Below are positions 5,721-6,099 of a stretch of 6,099 nt of DNA, in pieces. Within the stretch, counting starts at the first letter, position 1, and each line of letters starts with the position of its first letter. The notes under the pieces are model-generated. The model made no database searches and was not told where the DNA came from. It saw only the letters and a program-made list of their open reading frames with translations. A program made the translations under genes and the position numbers. Source of the DNA: Flammeovirgaceae bacterium UBA2786 (GTDB lineage: Bacteria; Bacteroidota; Bacteroidia; Cytophagales; Cyclobacteriaceae); assembly GCA_002352225.1 (NCBI GenBank), contig DEIA01000028.1:1-6099 (forward strand). The letters are read 5' to 3'.

Positions 5721-6099
5721 AGTATACCCGCATCAGCATTAATACGGCTACACCGGCCGAAGCTCGTTCTCGTGTAATGATTATTTATACCGGAGGAACA
5801 TTTGGTATGACACACGATGAATCGGGTGTGCTTATTCCATTCGATTTCTCTTTAATTAAAGAGCAGTTACCTGCGCTACGAAACCTCTTTCTCGACATTA
5901 CGGTTGTATCCTTTGCCGAACCCGTAGATTCATCTAACATATTACCCGAACATTGGGTTGCTATTAGCGAAATAATTTTTGAGAATTACGCCACCCAGGA
6001 TGGTTTTGTGGTGTTGCACGGTACCGATACGATGGCTTTCACCGCATCGGCAATAAGTTTTATGTTGCCCAACCTGGCCAAGCCGGTAATTTTTACAGG
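5717..6099 (+). CDS. ansA: Type I L-asparaginase, N-terminal part
   Basis: Asparaginase hydrolyses L-asparagine to aspartate and ammonia; type I enzymes are cytoplasmic and housekeeping. The window holds 127 full codons of what should be roughly 340, then ends inside the gene. The first catalytic motif is TGGTFGM (25-31), with T25 the likely nucleophile. The second is HGTDTMAFTASA (101-112), with T103 and D104. The third catalytic lysine lies beyond the window. There is no signal peptide, which favours type I over the periplasmic type II. The first 20 residues before the opening strand are normal for this group. The ATG overlaps the tatD stop by 4 nt (ATGA), indicating co-translation. A tatD-asparaginase pair is an arrangement I recall from Bacteroidota genomes, without having checked it. 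Confidence 0.9.
   Translation, partial: MKYTRISINTATPAEARSRVMIIYTGGTFGMTHDESGVLIPFDFSLIKEQLPALRNLFLDITVVSFAEPVDSSNILPEHWVAISEIIFENYATQDGFVVLHGTDTMAFTASAISFMLPNLAKPVIFT

Overview
The window looks like a housekeeping and cell-envelope segment of a Bacteroidota chromosome, probably from the Cytophagales side of the phylum. The evidence is moderate GC, start codons without Shine-Dalgarno sequences, A/T-rich leaders, matches to the Bacteroidetes -7 promoter element (TAnnTTTG) just before two genes, and protein variants typical of the phylum. These include the RuvC C-terminal tail, a type I asparaginase behind tatD, and a short NodB deacetylase with a TPxxxxxLYP-type N-terminus. The genus cannot be decided from this sequence.

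Layout: on the minus strand are ruvC (99-689) and, downstream of it, the first 24 codons of what is probably a NhaA Na+/H+ antiporter (1-73). Only 27 bp away and divergent, a membrane family 2 glycosyltransferase (717-1823) opens a plus-strand series. After a 114-bp spacer rich in inverted repeats come a GAF-like/SpoIIE-type PP2C phosphatase (1938-3170), a NodB-type polysaccharide deacetylase (3215-3871), a MurG/GT28-like glycosyltransferase (3890-4945), a TatD-family metal-dependent hydrolase (4950-5720) and the first 127 codons of a type I L-asparaginase (5717-6099, running off the window). Spacing from the deacetylase onward is tight: 18 bp, 4 bp, then a 4-nt ATGA overlap. These genes can probably be co-transcribed, with an extra promoter just before the MurG-like gene.

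How the genes fit together: two glycosyltransferases and a glycan deacetylase point to surface polysaccharide, glycolipid or peptidoglycan work. The phosphatase is a signalling protein of the RsbU/SpoIIE kind whose partner is not in the window. RuvC, TatD and asparaginase are unrelated housekeeping functions.

The most notable signal is a pair of heptanucleotide repeat tracts in the deacetylase gene. The first (3179-3224) covers its start and leaves the only nearby ATG out of frame. Removing exactly one 7-bp unit would restore an ATG start. The second (3564-3605) encodes what looks like a 12-residue insertion just before the catalytic RPPYG motif. Together they suggest a gene shaped, and possibly switched, by 7-bp repeat copy number. 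No mobile element, CRISPR array or RNA gene was seen, and no gene-free stretch exceeds 300 bp.
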